Of a stretch of DNA of 64,000 nt, positions 61,682 to 64,000 are shown piece by piece. Within the stretch, counting starts at the first letter, position 1, and every line of letters starts with the position of its first letter. The DNA comes from Amycolatopsis sp. NBC_01480 (lineage in GTDB: Bacteria; Actinomycetota; Actinomycetes; Mycobacteriales; Pseudonocardiaceae): contig NZ_CP109442.1 in the NCBI RefSeq assembly GCF_036227205.1, positions 8,494,001-8,558,000 on the forward strand, read 5' to 3'. The translations under genes and the position numbers were made by a program. The notes beneath the pieces are model-generated. The model had not been told where the DNA came from, did no database searches, and was given only the letters and a program-made list of their open reading frames with translations.

Positions 61682-62919
61682 GCAGCGCGGACGTCGAAGC
61701 GGCGATCACCCGGGCCCACCACGAGGAGTGGGCCCGGGTCGTCGCCGCCCTGACCCGGCGGTTCGGCAGCCTCGACATCGCCGAGGAGGCGGCGGCCGAG
61801 GCGTTCGCGACCGCCGTCGAGCGGTGGCCGTCCGACGGTCTGCCGCCCAACCCCGGCGCCTGGCTGACCACCACCGCGAATCGCAAGGCGATCGACCGGA
61901 TCCGGCGTGAGAACAAGCGCGACGACAAGCAGAAGGAGGCTCGGGTCATGTACGACGACGACCCGCCCGAGCCTTCCGGTGCCGTCGACGACGACCGGCT
62001 CCGGCTGATCTTCACCTGCTGTCACCCGGCATTGGCGATGCAGACCCGCGTGGCGCTGACGTTGCGGATGGTCGGCGGCCTGACCATGCCCGAGATCGCC
62101 CGCGCCTTCCTGATGCAGGAAAGCGCCATGGGGCAACGGATCACCCGCGCGAAGGCCAAGATCAAGGCGGCGCGCATCCCGTACCGGGTGCCGTCCGCCG
62201 ACGACCTGCCGGCCCGGGTGTCCGGTGTGCTCGCCGTCCTCTTCCTGGTCTTCAACGAGGGTTACCTCGTGACCGGCCCCGGCACCGATCCCGTCCGCCA
62301 CGATCTGACCGCCGAGGCGATCCGCCTCACCCGCCTGATTCGCACACTGCTGCCGGAAGACGGTGAGGTGACCGGCCTGCTGGCGCTGATGCTGCTCACC
62401 GAAGCCCGCCGCACCGCCCGCGTTTCGGCCGACGGCGAACTGGTCTCCCTCGGTGAGCAGGACCGCGGCGCCTGGGACACGGCGCTGATCGCCGAGGGCC
62501 ACCGGCTGGTGCGCGAACGCCTGGCTGCGGCCGCCGCCGGAGTGCCTCCCGGCCGCTACCAGATCCTCGCCGCGATCAACGCTGTGCACACTTCGGCCCG
62601 CGACGTCCGCGACACCGACTGGTCCCAGGTCGTCGCCCTCTACGACCAGCTCGTCAGCCTCGACCCCTCACCGATCGTCGCCCTGAACCGCGCCATCGCC
62701 GTCGCCGAAATCGACGGCCCCCAGCCGGCCTTGGCGACCGTCGACCGGCTCGAACCCCAGCTGGCCGGCTATCACGCCTACCACGCCACCCGAGCCGACC
62801 TGCTGCGCCGCCTGGGCCGAAGCGCAGACTCGCGCGCCGCGTACGACAAAGCCATCGAGTTGGCGGGCAACACCGCCGAGACCGCGGCCCTGACCCGCCG
62901 CCGCTCCCAGCTCGGGTAA
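61678..62919 (+). CDS. Second ECF42-group sigma factor
   Basis: Sigma factor of 413 residues with the same plan as the one at 16550-17764: sigma2 (TRAHHEEWARVVAALTRRFG, IAEEAAAEAFATAVERWP), sigma4 ([40 protein letters not shown]), then a TPR-like extension (RYQILAAINAVHTSARDVRD, LYDQLVSLDPSPIVALNRAI, AEIDGPQPAL). The two differ in many positions, so they are not a recent duplication. The recognition helices differ ([15 protein letters not shown] here PEIARAFLMQESAMGQRITR), yet the promoters in front of both operons look the same. Confidence 0.92.
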   Translation: MSSADVEAAITRAHHEEWARVVAALTRRFGSLDIAEEAAAEAFATAVERWPSDGLPPNPGAWLTTTANRKAIDRIRRENKRDDKQKEARVMYDDDPPEPSGAVDDDRLRLIFTCCHPALAMQTRVALTLRMVGGLTMPEIARAFLMQESAMGQRITRAKAKIKAARIPYRVPSADDLPARVSGVLAVLFLVFNEGYLVTGPGTDPVRHDLTAEAIRLTRLIRTLLPEDGEVTGLLALMLLTEARRTARVSADGELVSLGEQDRGAWDTALIAEGHRLVRERLAAAAAGVPPGRYQILAAINAVHTSARDVRDTDWSQVVALYDQLVSLDPSPIVALNRAIAVAEIDGPQPALATVDRLEPQLAGYHAYHATRADLLRRLGRSADSRAAYDKAIELAGNTAETAALTRRRSQLG

Positions 62920-62942
62920 CGCGGCTCAGAAACGCGGCAAGC

Positions 62943-63788
62943 TCAGAGCCGGCACGACCGGATGTCCGAAGCGAGAATCGCCTTCGCGCCGGTTTCGGCC
63001 AGTTCGTCCATCACCCGGTTGACCGCCTTGCGCGCCACCATCGCCCGGACGGCCACCCAGTTGTCGTCCGCGAGAGGGGCGACGGTGGGGGACTCGAGGC
63101 CGGGGGTGATGGCGATGGCCTGTTCCAGGATGGAGCGCGGGCAGTCGTAGTCCAGCATCATGTACTGCTGCGCGAAGACGACCCCGCGGAGCCGGGCGGC
63201 CACCTGGGACTTCGCCTTCGAGGCGGCGCTGCCCTCGCGCTCCAGCAGGACCGCTTCGGACACGCAGATCGGGTCGCCGAAGGCCACCAGGTTGTTCTGG
63301 CGGAGCGAGCGGCCGGATTCGACCACGTCGGCGATCGCGTCGGCGACGCCGAGCTGGATCGAGATCTCCACCGCGCCGTCGAGGCGGATCACCTCGGCCT
63401 CGACGCCGTGGCGCTTGAGGTCTTCGCGCACCAGCCGCGGGTACGACGTGGCCAGGCGCTTGCCGTGCAGGTCGGCCGGCTTCCACTCCTGGCCGGCCGG
63501 GCCGGCATAGCGGAAGGTCGAGCCGCCGAAGCCCAGCGCGAGCACCTCGGTCACCGGCGCGCCCGAGTCGAGCGCCAGGTCCCGGCCGGTGATGCCGAGG
63601 TCCAGGTCGCCGGACCCGACGTAGATGGCGATGTCCTTGGGGCGCAAGAAGAAGAACTCGACCTCGTTGACGTGGTCGAGCACCGTCAGGTCACGCTGCT
63701 CATGCCGCCTGCGGTAGCCCGCCTCGCCGAGCATCTCCGACGCCGTGGCGGCGAGGGCTCCCTTGTTCGGCACGGCAACACGCAGCAT
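62943..63788 (-). CDS. hisG: ATP phosphoribosyltransferase, long form
   Basis: First enzyme of histidine synthesis, joining PRPP and ATP; 281 residues. Long form with regulatory C-terminal ACT-like domain (about 210-281: [40 protein letters not shown]) that binds histidine for feedback control. Catalytic half: [69 protein letters not shown] (PRPP loop). ATG at 63788 with GGAGAG upstream; follows hisE by 35 bases on the same strand. Converges on the sigma gene. Confidence 0.96.
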   Translation of the reverse strand: MLRVAVPNKGALAATASEMLGEAGYRRRHEQRDLTVLDHVNEVEFFFLRPKDIAIYVGSGDLDLGITGRDLALDSGAPVTEVLALGFGGSTFRYAGPAGQEWKPADLHGKRLATSYPRLVREDLKRHGVEAEVIRLDGAVEISIQLGVADAIADVVESGRSLRQNNLVAFGDPICVSEAVLLEREGSAASKAKSQVAARLRGVVFAQQYMMLDYDCPRSILEQAIAITPGLESPTVAPLADDNWVAVRAMVARKAVNRVMDELAETGAKAILASDIRSCRL

Positions 63789-63823
63789 TTCGCTCTCTCC
63801 TCGGTCTCCGGTGCGCGAGCGCG

Positions 63824-64000
63824 TCACAGGTAGCGGTAGACGTCCTCGGCCGAGATCCCCCGGCCGAGCATCAACACCTGGACCCGGTACAGCAGTTGCG
63901 AGATCTCTTCGGCCAGGCGGTCGTCGGACTCGTGCTCGGCGGCGATCCACACCTCGCCGGCCTCTTCGAGCACCTTCTTGCCCTGGGCATGCACTCCGGC
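63824..64000 (-). CDS. hisE: Phosphoribosyl-ATP pyrophosphatase, C-terminal part (runs off the window)
   Basis: The last 58 codons of HisE, cut by the right window edge: [52 protein letters not shown]. The paired Glu-rich helix E-E-x-x-E-V is the metal-binding MazG-like motif. It catalyses the second step of histidine synthesis (PR-ATP to PR-AMP) and is the gene directly upstream of hisG, as in M. tuberculosis (Rv2122c-Rv2121c). Confidence 0.92.
   Translation of the reverse strand, partial: AGVHAQGKKVLEEAGEVWIAAEHESDDRLAEEISQLLYRVQVLMLGRGISAEDVYRYL

Overview
The window comes from a high-GC actinobacterium. Gene content (Pup-proteasome, Tat translocase, Eis-type acetyltransferase, ECF42/DGPF modules, secreted S1 and S53 peptidases and glucanases) and dispersed palindromes of a kind I associate with Amycolatopsis point to Pseudonocardiales, most likely Amycolatopsis or a close relative. 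Nothing here is an rRNA, tRNA, CRISPR array, prophage or insertion sequence. Many genes start with GTG or TTG, and nearly all genes are flanked by long antisense open frames that are GC artefacts.

Region 1 (1-14 kb) is a secretion and accessory region: an incomplete alpha-L-rhamnosidase, a streptogrisin-like S1 protease, a TetR/AurF-like diiron/Baeyer-Villiger-type monooxygenase unit, an S53 peptidase, and a convergent beta-1,3-glucan pair (a CBM56 beta-helix enzyme and a GH16 glucanase), each preceded by a long palindrome. At 12.1-14.1 kb lies a compact three-gene operon: a papain-fold (C1) peptidase without a signal peptide, a small protein that shares the C-terminal domain of the peptidase, and a chagasin-type (I42) inhibitor of papain-like peptidases. 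It is the best candidate here for an undescribed system.

Region 2 (14-26.6 kb) holds an SDR/LysR pair, the first DGPF-ECF42 sigma module, an SGNH hydrolase, a RHH/MazF-like toxin-antitoxin pair, a PepQ-like peptidase with an Lrp regulator, a CPBP protease, a 5'-3' exonuclease, an Eis-like acetyltransferase and two DUF4333 proteins. A 24-bp perfect inverted repeat sits between the exonuclease and eis and contains both stop codons.

Region 3 (26.6-64 kb) follows the order of the Mycobacterium tuberculosis Rv2092c-Rv2122c segment: helY, tatC, tatA, pafC, pafB, pafA, then prcA, prcB, pup, dop, the ATPase arc/mpa, trmI, a RecB-like nuclease, hisG and hisE (cut by the window end). Together these encode pupylation (PafA), depupylation (Dop), the tag (Pup, here already ending in Glu), the unfoldase ring, the 20S core, and the PafBC DNA-damage regulator. 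Accessory genes are inserted between the blocks: HxlR and a BNR-repeat protein between pafB and pafA; a PAP2-diacylglycerol kinase fusion, an esterase and a decaying four-gene operon (amidase and serine hydrolase both broken) between pafA and prcA; an operator-flanked HTH/aldo-keto reductase/EamA cluster between dop and arc.

A second DGPF-ECF42 module (60.6-62.9 kb) carries an added RibD-C/DHFR-like gene. Both modules are preceded by the same promoter-like string TGTCGR-N17-CGTG, which is good evidence that each sigma factor, or both, read both operons.
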